NCBI RefSeq assembly: GCF_046546175.1
Contig: NZ_JBKGYF010000010.1
Coordinates: 1 to 34,039, forward strand
DNA: 34,039 bases
Direction of reading: 5' to 3'
From: Methanohalobium sp046546175
GTDB taxonomy: Archaea; Halobacteriota; Methanosarcinia; Methanosarcinales; Methanosarcinaceae
Below the pieces are notes generated by a model. The model saw only the letters and a list, made by a program, of their open reading frames with translations. It searched no databases and was not told where the DNA came from. Position 1 is the stretch's first letter, and the number at the start of each line of letters is the position of its first letter. A program made the position numbers and the translations under genes. Of the stretch, positions 8,751 through 17,012 are shown piece after piece.

Positions 8751-9416
8751 ATGGGACGAAATATGTTGAATCACAATGTTAGAGGGATTGTATTTGACTG
8801 TTATAATACACTGCTAGATGTCAAAGCAAAAGAAAGCAGTATGAGTACCTATGAAAGGCTAAGTAACTGGTTGCTTTATAAGGGTGTCAGGATAAATCCT
8901 GAGGAACTAAGAAATAAATACACCGGTAAAATTATGGACAGGTTCGGGAGGTCTGAACATGAACATCCGGAAATAAGAGTAGAAGAAGTTTTTGCTGAAA
9001 TCTGCAGGGAAAATGCGTTCTGGAACATAGACGAAGGACATCTTGGGTTCGAAGCTGCACAGGTGTTTAGGTCTTCAGCAATCAGGCATCTGGATGTATT
9101 TCCCCAGAGTTCAAAGTTACTTGAAAATTTAAAACATATGCCCATGTGTATTGTATCAAATGGTCAGAGAGCATTCTCAGAATTTGAATTGAAATTCCTT
9201 GGATTGTATGACTACTTCGATTTTGTTATCTTTTCATCTGACTTTGGATACAGAAAACCTGATACCCGCCTTTTCCAGACAGCTGTGGAATGGATGGGGT
9301 TAGAGCCGTGGGAAGTATTGTCTATAGGAGACCAGCCAAATAATGACATTTATCCACCAGAGAGTATAGGAATGAGAGGCATGCACATCCATGAAGCATG
9401 GAAACGATATACTTAA
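8751..9416 (+). CDS. HAD-fold hydrolase, haloacid-dehalogenase-like
   Basis: A 221-residue HAD-superfamily protein with a C1-type helical cap. Motif I is VFDCYNTLLD, nucleophile Asp present but with Tyr where phosphatases have the second Asp, as in L-2-haloacid dehalogenases. Motif II is IVSNGQ, the motif III Lys lies in RKPDTRLF, and motif IV is SIGDQPNNDI. The substrate is unknown. The start could be 8751 or the ATG at 8763, which has GGATGGG at a good distance and better matches the paralogue. It faces a paralogue on the opposite strand with only 32 bp between the 3' ends. Confidence 0.8.
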   Translation: MGRNMLNHNVRGIVFDCYNTLLDVKAKESSMSTYERLSNWLLYKGVRINPEELRNKYTGKIMDRFGRSEHEHPEIRVEEVFAEICRENAFWNIDEGHLGFEAAQVFRSSAIRHLDVFPQSSKLLENLKHMPMCIVSNGQRAFSEFELKFLGLYDYFDFVIFSSDFGYRKPDTRLFQTAVEWMGLEPWEVLSIGDQPNNDIYPPESIGMRGMHIHEAWKRYT

Positions 9417-9448
9417 TCGATTTTTCTGGATTCAATAAATTATAGTTG

Positions 9449-10114
9449 TTATGAATCAGAATTCAGGAATTTATCCCATGCATCTTTTATATGCATTGTT
9501 TTCATTCCAATTTTTTGGGGTGCATGGATATCATTTTTGGTTTTGTCGCCAATAGATAAGATATATTCTGGTTTTAAATTCATACGTTCAGCTGCGGTCT
9601 GAAAAAGACGAGTGTCGGGTTTTTTATAACCAAAATCTGAAGAGAAAATAAGGAAATTAAAATAACCATATAACCCAAGAATTACTAATTCGGGCTCTGA
9701 AAACACTCTCTGACCGTTTGATATAATACATTTTGGTATATCATCAAATTTATCCAGTAACTTCAAACTATCTTTGTATAGGGTTAATTTTTTAATTGAA
9801 AAACTTCTAAAAGCTTTGGCTGTTTCGATACCCATTTGTTTTTCATCGATGTCCCATATTGCATATTCGCTACAGATCTCTGTAAAGATATTTTCCACAC
9901 GGATTTCTGGATGCTTGTATATAGACCATTTTAAATGGGTTTGTATTTTGTCCAAGTATTCATCACGCAGTTCTTTAAATGTAATATCTACACCCTGATA
10001 TAGGAGCCATTTACTGGTTTTTTTGTAGGCAGACTTAGATTCCTTTACTTTGGTATCAAGCAGTGTTTTATAACAATCAAAGATTATGCCGTGTATATTT
10101 TCTGTTGGTTCCAT
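9449..10114 (-). CDS. HAD-fold hydrolase, paralogue of the convergent neighbour
   Basis: A 221-residue protein clearly homologous to the plus-strand gene at 8751-9416. It shares IFDCYKTLLDTK (motif I, again Asp-x-Tyr), E-I-C-S-E-Y-A-x-W-D-I-D-E, CIISNGQRVFSE (II), SSDFGYKKPDTRLFQTAAE (III) and SIGDKTKNDI (IV). It is probably a small-molecule phosphatase or dehalogenase-fold hydrolase; the sequence does not reveal the substrate. It is the last gene of the minus-strand row that starts with ppk1, 59 bp after the APH-like kinase gene, so it may belong to that transcript. Its sequence is more Lys/Ile-rich than its paralogue, suggesting faster divergence. Confidence 0.8.
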   Translation of the reverse strand: MEPTENIHGIIFDCYKTLLDTKVKESKSAYKKTSKWLLYQGVDITFKELRDEYLDKIQTHLKWSIYKHPEIRVENIFTEICSEYAIWDIDEKQMGIETAKAFRSFSIKKLTLYKDSLKLLDKFDDIPKCIISNGQRVFSEPELVILGLYGYFNFLIFSSDFGYKKPDTRLFQTAAERMNLKPEYILSIGDKTKNDIHAPQKIGMKTMHIKDAWDKFLNSDS

Positions 10115-10173
10115 TCGTTACAATTGTTTGCATTACCAATATTTAAATTTAGATTCATAGATTTAACAGGAGT

Positions 10174-11085
10174 TCAAAATTTCAAATAGTTAATGGCTTC
10201 CCTTATAAGGTAATCTCGATGTCCATAGTCATGACATATTCTTGCTTCTCTCAGTAACCCATAACTCATGAAAAATGGTAATGTACTTTCAATTCTATAA
10301 AGTTCTCCTTCATCTTTGCTGTAACTTTTGAGAAAATGTCTTATATAAGGCTCAGCTTTTTTATCGTCTCCTCTTAAAGCATGATGATTTTTGATTTCAG
10401 CACAGAGTACTCCAAGGTCGCGGATATAATTTGCATTGTATAATGAACTTTCAAAATCAATGGCATGGGGTTTTCCGTGGCTGAATATGTAGTTTACAAG
10501 GGTAGCATCCTGATGTATCATAGATCCATGTTTTTGTTCAATTCGTGAACTATACCACCATTCTCCCAACAATCGATTGAAATCGTCCCGTTTTGAATGT
10601 CCCAAATGAAGATTGTTCAATACTTGATGGAAGTCCGCAAAATCCCGTTTTTTATTATAATAATTTTGTTTGTTTTCGTGGAGCTTACGTAACAGTTTTG
10701 ACACTTCTGAAAGATGTTTTTTAACAAACTGGTCATGTTCAAAGTACCAACTCAACGGTTTACCAGATATATATTCAGTAATCATTACGCAGTTAAAATG
10801 TTTATTTACTGCGATTGGTCTGGATATATTTACCACATCTTTTATTTTTTCAAGTTTTTTAAATTCATTCATCATAGCTTTTTGATAATCATATTTCTTG
10901 ATTTTTCCCTTTGGCTCTGCAAAAAATTTACCAACAACACTGTATTTTTCTCCCCTGAATTTGTATCTGCAAACTGTATGCGAGGCAGGAACTATTTCAA
11001 AAACATCAACTTCGCAATTTTTATGATTTATTTTATCTCCAAGCTCATGAATGAGCCATCCCCTGAAAACACTCTCGGTTTTCAA
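10174..11085 (-). CDS. APH/choline-kinase-fold phosphotransferase
   Basis: About 303 residues with an aminoglycoside-phosphotransferase-like kinase core. The catalytic loop is HQDATLVNYIF near residues 192-202 (H-x-D-x-x-x-x-N Brenner motif) and the metal-binding IDFE is near 213. An upstream Lys in VVGKFFAEP could be the ATP-binding Lys, and ITEYISGKPL is a hinge-like segment. Family members phosphorylate small molecules such as aminoglycosides, choline, homoserine or sugars; the substrate here is unknown, and a co-transcribed HAD hydrolase suggests a kinase-phosphatase pair. The start is uncertain: the frame opens at TTG 11085, no in-frame ATG is near, and a GGGGGG run sits about 30 nt upstream. 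Confidence 0.75.
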   Translation of the reverse strand: MKTESVFRGWLIHELGDKINHKNCEVDVFEIVPASHTVCRYKFRGEKYSVVGKFFAEPKGKIKKYDYQKAMMNEFKKLEKIKDVVNISRPIAVNKHFNCVMITEYISGKPLSWYFEHDQFVKKHLSEVSKLLRKLHENKQNYYNKKRDFADFHQVLNNLHLGHSKRDDFNRLLGEWWYSSRIEQKHGSMIHQDATLVNYIFSHGKPHAIDFESSLYNANYIRDLGVLCAEIKNHHALRGDDKKAEPYIRHFLKSYSKDEGELYRIESTLPFFMSYGLLREARICHDYGHRDYLIREAINYLKF

Positions 11086-11214
11086 TGTATTAACATAGAT
11101 TTGTGGTATATGTACCCCCCTTTCAAAACTTAAAAGTTTAAGAGAAATTTTATAAATAAGTACTATAAATCTGTGACTATTTATAAGGACTTTACTGAAT
11201 ATTATGGTAAAAAA

Positions 11215-11838
11215 TTAATTGTTGTTTGAATTTAGTTTGCTTTCCAGCTTTTGTATTAACGCATCAAAATATTCAGCTAATTTAGCATATTCAGTTCCAT
11301 TGAATCTGTGATTCACTAGTTCGCTGATTTTACTATAGTACCACAATTGTCTCTCTTTTTTTGCAAAAAATTTATTCCATGCATTTCCATAATCCAGAAA
11401 TTCTGAATTGTTTTTGGATTTATAATCATCAAGGATATTGACAAGAGTGTGGGTTTTATCAGCCCATCGAAGTAATGCAGCTTCTAAGGGTCCATTTTCA
11501 ACTTTTTTTATAGCTCTTATTTTTCTCTGTTTCCATTCATCTTCATTTTCATTCATTGATTTATCTTCTGTAACATAATCCACAAGTTCTGCAACGTTAT
11601 CTCCAAACTCGTATTTTATATCTTCTAATTTATACATAGTGCTTTCAATAACATCATGTAGGTATCCTGCAATTATAAGATCTTCACTTGAGTCTATTGA
11701 TTGAAGCAAATGGGCCACTCCAAAAGGATGACATATAAATGGTCTACCGTCTTTATAACTCCCATCATGTGCTATTGCAGCAAAAGAAATAGCCCTAAAT
11801 ATTCGGGCATTGTTAAATGTATCAGGTTTGATATCCAT
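11215..11838 (-). CDS. HD-domain hydrolase, SpoT/MESH1-like
   Basis: A 207-residue protein whose first ~140 residues match the HD hydrolase half of RelA/SpoT and stand-alone MESH1. It has AHDG (His24), CHPFGVAHLL (His37), the metal-binding LHDVIEST (His61-Asp62), F-G-D-N-V-A-E-L-V-x-x-V-T-E, and RWADKTHTLVNI (Asp127). These are the residues that bind Mn and the substrate in that family. No synthetase domain follows; the C-terminal ~60 residues are helical. Known activities are 3'-pyrophosphate removal from (p)ppGpp and dephosphorylation of NADPH; which applies in this archaeon is open. The start ATG follows the CHAD stop codon by one base (TAATATG), so the two are translationally coupled. Confidence 0.8.
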   Translation of the reverse strand: MDIKPDTFNNARIFRAISFAAIAHDGSYKDGRPFICHPFGVAHLLQSIDSSEDLIIAGYLHDVIESTMYKLEDIKYEFGDNVAELVDYVTEDKSMNENEDEWKQRKIRAIKKVENGPLEAALLRWADKTHTLVNILDDYKSKNNSEFLDYGNAWNKFFAKKERQLWYYSKISELVNHRFNGTEYAKLAEYFDALIQKLESKLNSNNN

Positions 11839-11839
11839 A

Positions 11840-13501
11840 TTAATTCTCTACTACATTATTTGGAATTGTATCGTTGTTATAAAGTTCAGCGATTGCAGAC
11901 GAAAAACGGTTACTAAATACAGGTGACATCAAATTATTCCAGGCTTCTGGAAATGTATCCACAAGATTGTTCAATTCTTTATTTCTGAATTCAAGGTAGG
12001 ATTCTACACCAGGTAGAGACGTATTCGAATCCAAGATACTTAAACCACTTTCACCCCATGTACCATGTTTTAGAAAATCTTCCAATAATTCAATCGCTAC
12101 AACAGTGTCGTGAAGTTCTCCCAGATGGTCCTGCATTCTTTTTAGGTCTTTAATTATACTCTTTGATTCTGGTCCAAGCACTCCATTAAAAAATTCCAGA
12201 GTGTATCTAAGTGTTTTGATGTCTATACGAAGCTGATGTAGCCTTTCGTATGAAGTATCGTTCCTGTTGACCCATTCATCATAAGCTCGAACAGTTGCCA
12301 ATTGCTGATGTAGAAGTATAGGAAGTACATCCTTTACCTTGTAAGGTACAGGTTTACCATCATCTGAAAACTTTGACATTTTCCAGACACCATCGTCTTC
12401 CAGAAGGTTACTGAAATTTTTAACAAATTTATGATATTTATTGCTTTCAAGATATATTAGCATATTACCTCTGGATTTATCCCTTTCAACATTTAGTGTG
12501 TCTATCAAGGGATTCAGTTCTGATTTTCTTTCATCCGGCAAATCGTTCAGATAATGTTCGATTTTTTCCATGAATACGTCAAGGTCGCGGACGGAACCCA
12601 ATTTCTTACGGGTGCGTTTTATTTTTTTTAGTGGCTTGTTCAAAGTATCCATATCAAGGTAATCATTAAAAACTTTAAAGGCAGAACGCATACGCATTGC
12701 AGCGACCCGCATATCATGTAATTCTTCGTTATCTTTACCTATGCGGGTACCTGTTTCATGTTTTAACATCTTTTTAAAATGTAAACTCAATATTTTACGC
12801 GCAGCTTCGCTCATGGAATCATTTTTAGAAATTTCGGGCGCTTTTTTCTTTTTTGGAATTTGTGATGCATCAGAATTTAAAACAGATATCTCATTATCAC
12901 TTGTAGTTTCATTCATATTAATAACTTCTTTATTTTTGCCTTGTTTGCTAGATATTATACTGACAATATTTTTATTTATTTCATAGTCATTATTGCGGTT
13001 GTTGTCTTTAAAAGGTACATCTGGTTTTATTGATAATTTATGTGACTCATCACCAGATATATTTTTTATATGATTATTATAATAACTGTGGCCGCAATTT
13101 GAATATGTACCGGGAATAAAAATTAAATTGTAAAATAAATGCCCTGAAATTAAATATATACCAAATAAATAACCAAATATTATATAAATAATTCTCGGGT
13201 ATAACCAGTTTTCTGGATAATACGATATGAAAAAAATGATGCTTACTAAGGATAAAACAATACCTACAATGGTTAGATATTTTTCATTACCTTGGTTTAT
13301 AAGTGCCATATTTATTCCAGAGAGTAACAGCACAAGTGCAGTAGAGAGCAGAGTAAACGTTATTATAACTTCAATATTTTCAGAATAACGTGTAAGTTTT
13401 ACTGATATGGAAAAAATAATTCCAATAAGTGAAACCAATATACCTGACGAAAATAAAAATAAACCGATTTTACTATATTTATGTGATGATTTGAAACCCA
13501 T
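11840..13501 (-). CDS. Membrane-anchored CHAD-domain protein
   Basis: A 553-residue protein in three parts. Residues ~12-132 contain four or five membrane helices; ~133-225 is a polar, Asn/Lys/Ser-rich linker; ~226-540 is a CHAD domain. CHAD signatures seen are SMSEAARKILSLHFKKML, the basic ELHDMRVAAMRMRSAFKVF, RDLDVFMEKIE, HQLRIDIKTLRYTLEFF and MQDHLGELHDTVVAI. CHAD domains are helical bundles with conserved His/Lys/Arg that bind inorganic polyphosphate, fitting the neighbouring ppx (59 bp upstream) and ppk1. The membrane part should tether polyphosphate, or report on it, at the cell membrane; that role is inference. It overlaps nothing but is coupled to the HD gene by a one-base gap. Confidence 0.85.
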   Translation of the reverse strand: MGFKSSHKYSKIGLFLFSSGILVSLIGIIFSISVKLTRYSENIEVIITFTLLSTALVLLLSGINMALINQGNEKYLTIVGIVLSLVSIIFFISYYPENWLYPRIIYIIFGYLFGIYLISGHLFYNLIFIPGTYSNCGHSYYNNHIKNISGDESHKLSIKPDVPFKDNNRNNDYEINKNIVSIISSKQGKNKEVINMNETTSDNEISVLNSDASQIPKKKKAPEISKNDSMSEAARKILSLHFKKMLKHETGTRIGKDNEELHDMRVAAMRMRSAFKVFNDYLDMDTLNKPLKKIKRTRKKLGSVRDLDVFMEKIEHYLNDLPDERKSELNPLIDTLNVERDKSRGNMLIYLESNKYHKFVKNFSNLLEDDGVWKMSKFSDDGKPVPYKVKDVLPILLHQQLATVRAYDEWVNRNDTSYERLHQLRIDIKTLRYTLEFFNGVLGPESKSIIKDLKRMQDHLGELHDTVVAIELLEDFLKHGTWGESGLSILDSNTSLPGVESYLEFRNKELNNLVDTFPEAWNNLMSPVFSNRFSSAIAELYNNDTIPNNVVEN

Positions 13502-13560
13502 ATATAAAAATGGAAAACCAATCAGATAAAAATCTTTATTTATAGTTTTTTACTATTATA

Positions 13561-14448
13561 TCACACATAATATTTTTTGTGTTTTTTATATAAAACATGA
13601 ATCATACCATCCGCAAGACCCGATTTCGGAACATAAATTTTTGATATATCTCCCCATTTCATGGCAGATAGATAAATTTTTGATGCTGGTAAAATCACAT
13701 CAGCTCTATCGGGTTTCAATCCAAGCTGTATAATTCTCTCTTCATACGTAAAATTTGAAAGGTAATCATAAACTTTCATCAGTTTTTTGTATTTTAGAGG
13801 TTTACCGTATTTTTTATTGGCAAGGTCAAAAAGCTTATTCATGTTCCCTCCACTACCAACAGCAGATATTTGCTGATAATCGGCTGTCACATCTTTTATC
13901 CAGTTTTTCATTTCTTTCCATTCGTTTTTGGATACAAGACCTTCAAGTAACCTTATAGTTCCAATATTGAAAGAATTGGAATCTATAATCTTTTTGTTGT
14001 CAAAAAGAGTAATCTCTGTACTTCCTCCTCCAACATCTATGTACAAATAAGCTTTACCACCATCCAGAAATTTTTCAATCCGGTTCGAATAAATTATTTC
14101 CGCTTCCTTTGAACCATCTATAATATCCAGATCGATACCGCTCGAATTTTTAATTCGTTGAACAATTTCATCTCTATTTTCCGCTTCCCTCATTGCAGAA
14201 GTCGCACATGCCATATAATCAAGCGGACTGTATGCATCCATCAGATACCTAAACCCGGTTAATGTGTTCACCAGATGCTGTATTTTCTCTTCAGATATCT
14301 TTCCTCTTGCAAATGCATCATCACCCAAACGTATCGGCATTCTAAAGAGAGATACTTTTTCAAAAATCGGTTCTCTTGATTCTTCTGAAACTATCGATAA
14401 AAGAAGTCTTACAGCGTTTGACCCTACATCAATTGCAGCAAATTTCAT
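13561..14448 (-). CDS. ppx: Exopolyphosphatase (Ppx/GppA family)
   Basis: A 295-residue protein with the ASKHA-fold Ppx/GppA N-terminal core. It has AIDVGSNAVRLLL at the start (phosphate-1 loop), CATSAMREAENRDE near 84, DVGGGSTEITLF near 138 (phosphate-2 loop), and AVGSGGNMNKLF near 197. It hydrolyses terminal phosphates from polyphosphate; GppA-like action on pppGpp is a family alternative. It is shorter than the ~500-residue bacterial enzymes because it lacks the C-terminal HD-like domain. The ATG overlaps the ppk1 stop (ATGA at 14445-14448), so synthesis and breakdown of polyphosphate are translationally coupled. Confidence 0.9.
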   Translation of the reverse strand: MKFAAIDVGSNAVRLLLSIVSEESREPIFEKVSLFRMPIRLGDDAFARGKISEEKIQHLVNTLTGFRYLMDAYSPLDYMACATSAMREAENRDEIVQRIKNSSGIDLDIIDGSKEAEIIYSNRIEKFLDGGKAYLYIDVGGGSTEITLFDNKKIIDSNSFNIGTIRLLEGLVSKNEWKEMKNWIKDVTADYQQISAVGSGGNMNKLFDLANKKYGKPLKYKKLMKVYDYLSNFTYEERIIQLGLKPDRADVILPASKIYLSAMKWGDISKIYVPKSGLADGMIHVLYKKHKKYYV

Positions 14449-16532
14449 AAATTAGCATCCAGTTTGTTATATTTATCATTCAAAAATTCATATATTTCAT
14501 ATTGAGCACGATGATAGGTGTCAGGATTTTTAACACGGTAAGGGTTACTCTGTGTTTCATTTATTATCCTTGCTTTTTGTGTATCCCTGAACTGAAGATT
14601 GAAAAATTGTTTAATCTCCTGCTTTATATTAGGGTCATAGACTGGAGTTGCTACTTCAAACCGATTATCAAGGTTTCGAATCATCCAGTCGGCGGAAGAG
14701 ATAAAGTATATTTCATCCTCATCATTACAGAAAATAAATAATCGTGAATGTTCCAAAAATCTATCAACTATACTGATAACTTCAATATTTTCACTCATTC
14801 CTTCAATTCCCGGTACAAGTGAACAAATGCTTCGAGCAATTATTTTTATTTTTACTCCTGACTGACTTGCTACGTATAATTTATCAATCATTTCTTTATC
14901 TACTAAGTTATTCAACTTTATGTAAATATATGCGTCTTTACCTTCCTGTGCATTGTTGATTTCGTTCCTGATTAATTTAGTGAACCTTTCGCGCATATAA
15001 AAAGGTGACACAATGAGGTGGTTATAGGTATAATGTTTATAATTGTATTCGAAAAAATCAAAAATATTTTCGATTTCACTGATTATACGTCTGTCTGCAG
15101 TGAACAAAGCATGGTCACTGTAAATCCTTGCAGTGGATTCATTGAAGTTACCGGTAGATACGACCCCGTAATTAACCGTTTTATTTTCTTTTCGCCTTGT
15201 TATCATACATAGTTTAGCATGTACTTTCAACCCAGGTACACCATCAATTAACCTTGCACCATGCTCTCTTAATTTTTTCGTCCAGTGAATGTTTGCTTCT
15301 TCATCAAAACGAGCTTTCAATTCCATGACCACTGTTACGGATTTACCGTTTTGTATTGCATTGATTAGAGCGTTTATAACATTTGAATTTTTGGCGACCC
15401 TATACAGAGTTATATAAATGGATGTTACTTCAGGATCAATGGCTGCTTCCCGCAAAAGGTCGATTATATAATCAAATGATTGATAGGGGAAATGCAGAAA
15501 TATATCTTTCTCATCAATAGCATCCAGTACAGTTCTATGTTTCTCTAAATCAGCGTCTGGTAATTCTGCAAGTTCACCATATTCCATTGAAGAAGACCCT
15601 AATTTTGGGAAATTGATGAAATCCTTTGCATTGTGGTATCTACCACCAGGGATAAGATTGTCGAAATTATGCATATTGTATTTTGTTAGAATGAAATCCA
15701 GTAAATCTTCAGGCATTTCTTGATCATAAACAAGCCTTACAGGTTGGCCTTTTTTTCTATTGTTAAGACTTTCTGATATTTGTTCAAAGAAACTTTTGGT
15801 AACATCTTCACTAATGTCAAGTTCTGCATCCCTGGTCAATTTAACCGTGTAAGCACTTATGGAATCATAATCAAAAAGGTAAAAAACTTCATTAAGTCCG
15901 TATCTGATAATATCATCAAGCAGTATGATATATTTTCTATCATCTATCGGTGGAAGGACTATAAACCGAGGTAAAACATCTGTAGGTAGTTCAATCAGTG
16001 CGTATTTTGTCCTATCATATTCAGAATTTCGATAAAGGTAGATAGCCAGGTATATTACATGATTTTTAAAATGAGGCATCTCAGAACTATTATCCAGCAT
16101 AATGGGTACTAATCTGGGTCTGACTTCATGCTCAAAATAATCTTTGACGAATTGCTGTTGTTCTTGATTCAACTCAGTTTCATCGATAATAAATATATTA
16201 GCGTTGTTCAAATCCTCTATTAACGTATTAAACACTTTATCAAATCTGTCACGCTGTTTAAGGACAATATTGTGTATTTCATTCAAAACCTCCCTGGGAG
16301 ACCCACCGCTAGGATCCCTTACTGCGTTTCCTTTTACCTTTGCATCAATTACCCTTTTAAGGGTTCCTACCCTTACACTAAAAAATTCATCCAGATTTGA
16401 TGAAAAAATTCCTAGAAACTTGATTTTTTCAATTAGAGGAACGTTAGAATCAGTAGCTTCCTGTAATACCCGACCATTAAAAGAAAGCCAGCTTATCTCA
16501 CGATTTACGTACTTTTTTGCATTTTTTTTCAT
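14445..16532 (-). CDS. ppk1: Polyphosphate kinase 1
   Basis: A 695-residue protein, full length for PPK1. The N domain begins YVNREISWLSFNGRVLQEA and continues IFSSNLDEFFSVRVG. The catalytic half contains the two phospholipase-D-like histidines: His438 in LKVHAKLCM (the expected autophosphorylated residue) and His595 in FLEHSRLFIF. VSTGNFNESTARIYSDH and the D-W-M-I-R-N-L-D-x-R-x-E motif are also present. It reversibly transfers the ATP gamma-phosphate to polyphosphate, probably at the membrane. First gene of the row ppk1-ppx-CHAD-HD-APH-HAD. The start has only a weak ribosome site (AAGGTTATT). A TATA-like ACATATATTAAAC lies about 70 nt upstream. Confidence 0.93.
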   Translation of the reverse strand: MKKNAKKYVNREISWLSFNGRVLQEATDSNVPLIEKIKFLGIFSSNLDEFFSVRVGTLKRVIDAKVKGNAVRDPSGGSPREVLNEIHNIVLKQRDRFDKVFNTLIEDLNNANIFIIDETELNQEQQQFVKDYFEHEVRPRLVPIMLDNSSEMPHFKNHVIYLAIYLYRNSEYDRTKYALIELPTDVLPRFIVLPPIDDRKYIILLDDIIRYGLNEVFYLFDYDSISAYTVKLTRDAELDISEDVTKSFFEQISESLNNRKKGQPVRLVYDQEMPEDLLDFILTKYNMHNFDNLIPGGRYHNAKDFINFPKLGSSSMEYGELAELPDADLEKHRTVLDAIDEKDIFLHFPYQSFDYIIDLLREAAIDPEVTSIYITLYRVAKNSNVINALINAIQNGKSVTVVMELKARFDEEANIHWTKKLREHGARLIDGVPGLKVHAKLCMITRRKENKTVNYGVVSTGNFNESTARIYSDHALFTADRRIISEIENIFDFFEYNYKHYTYNHLIVSPFYMRERFTKLIRNEINNAQEGKDAYIYIKLNNLVDKEMIDKLYVASQSGVKIKIIARSICSLVPGIEGMSENIEVISIVDRFLEHSRLFIFCNDEDEIYFISSADWMIRNLDNRFEVATPVYDPNIKQEIKQFFNLQFRDTQKARIINETQSNPYRVKNPDTYHRAQYEIYEFLNDKYNKLDANL

Positions 16533-16597
16533 AATAACCTTAACTCAAATTAAATAGCAGTCGAACATTTTTAATATCTTAATCCAACTAAACTTGT

Positions 16598-16608
16598 TTA
16601 ATATATGT
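16598..16608 (-). promoter_or_regulatory. Candidate TATA box for the ppk1 transcript
   Basis: On the minus strand CATATATTAAA sits about 65-75 nt before the ppk1 ATG. Archaeal initiation some 25 nt downstream would leave a leader of about 40 nt. It is the best-placed box in an AT-rich spacer, so it could be chance. Confidence 0.3.
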
Positions 16609-16916
16609 AAATTATGCATATATTTTACATAGTAGTATAGAAAATATATATTTGAAGGAGTTAATGATTTTTAGTTTTGTTTGGATTATCCATGTCTAAT
16701 TTTATGTTGATGTTCTATTATATACATATTTGAATAAATATCTGAATAAACCCTTTCTGTGACCATTTTGCCATTTAAGCTTATATTATATATCAATTAA
16801 ACAATGTATTTAAGCAGGCATTTGGTTTCTTAGTTTTACTATATATTTTTTGAATAATTATATAATTTATTGGTACAATGTATATATAACTGCAATAAAT
16901 ATAAAGGTAATATAAT
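16609..16916. other. Intergenic region between ppk1 and the tnpB element
   Basis: About 300 bases, very AT-rich, with repeated TATATA/TATATTT runs and no credible ORF. The left boundary of the IS200/IS605-type element probably lies somewhere here, but I cannot place it. Confidence 0.4.
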
Positions 16917-16974
16917 AGACCCACATCAAAGCCATCTCAAAACCTCAAACATCCCTTAATATTCATGTGGGTCT
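16917..16974 (+). other. Strong hairpin upstream of tnpB
   Basis: AGACCCACAT (16917-16926) and ATGTGGGTCT (16965-16974) form a perfect 10-bp stem around a 38-nt pyrimidine- and A-rich loop. The right arm contains the first possible tnpB ATG, so that start is unlikely. Subterminal hairpins are recognised by TnpA in IS200/IS605 elements, which makes this a candidate left-end structure. A transcription terminator or regulatory RNA fold is the alternative. Confidence 0.5.
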
Positions 16975-17012
16975 TATTTCCATTAAAACATAGTCTTTGC
17001 ATGAGATTAAAA

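Noticed and set aside
10670..11133. Plus-strand frames of 71 and 139 codons opposite the APH-like gene
   Set aside because: Aromatic/Ile-rich antisense shadows; the minus-strand frame carries the kinase motifs.
16965..17012. Upstream start for tnpB adding 16 residues
   Set aside because: The ATG lies in the right arm of a perfect hairpin and the added residues do not resemble the TnpB N-terminus, which begins MRFTRKLKVYP at 17013.
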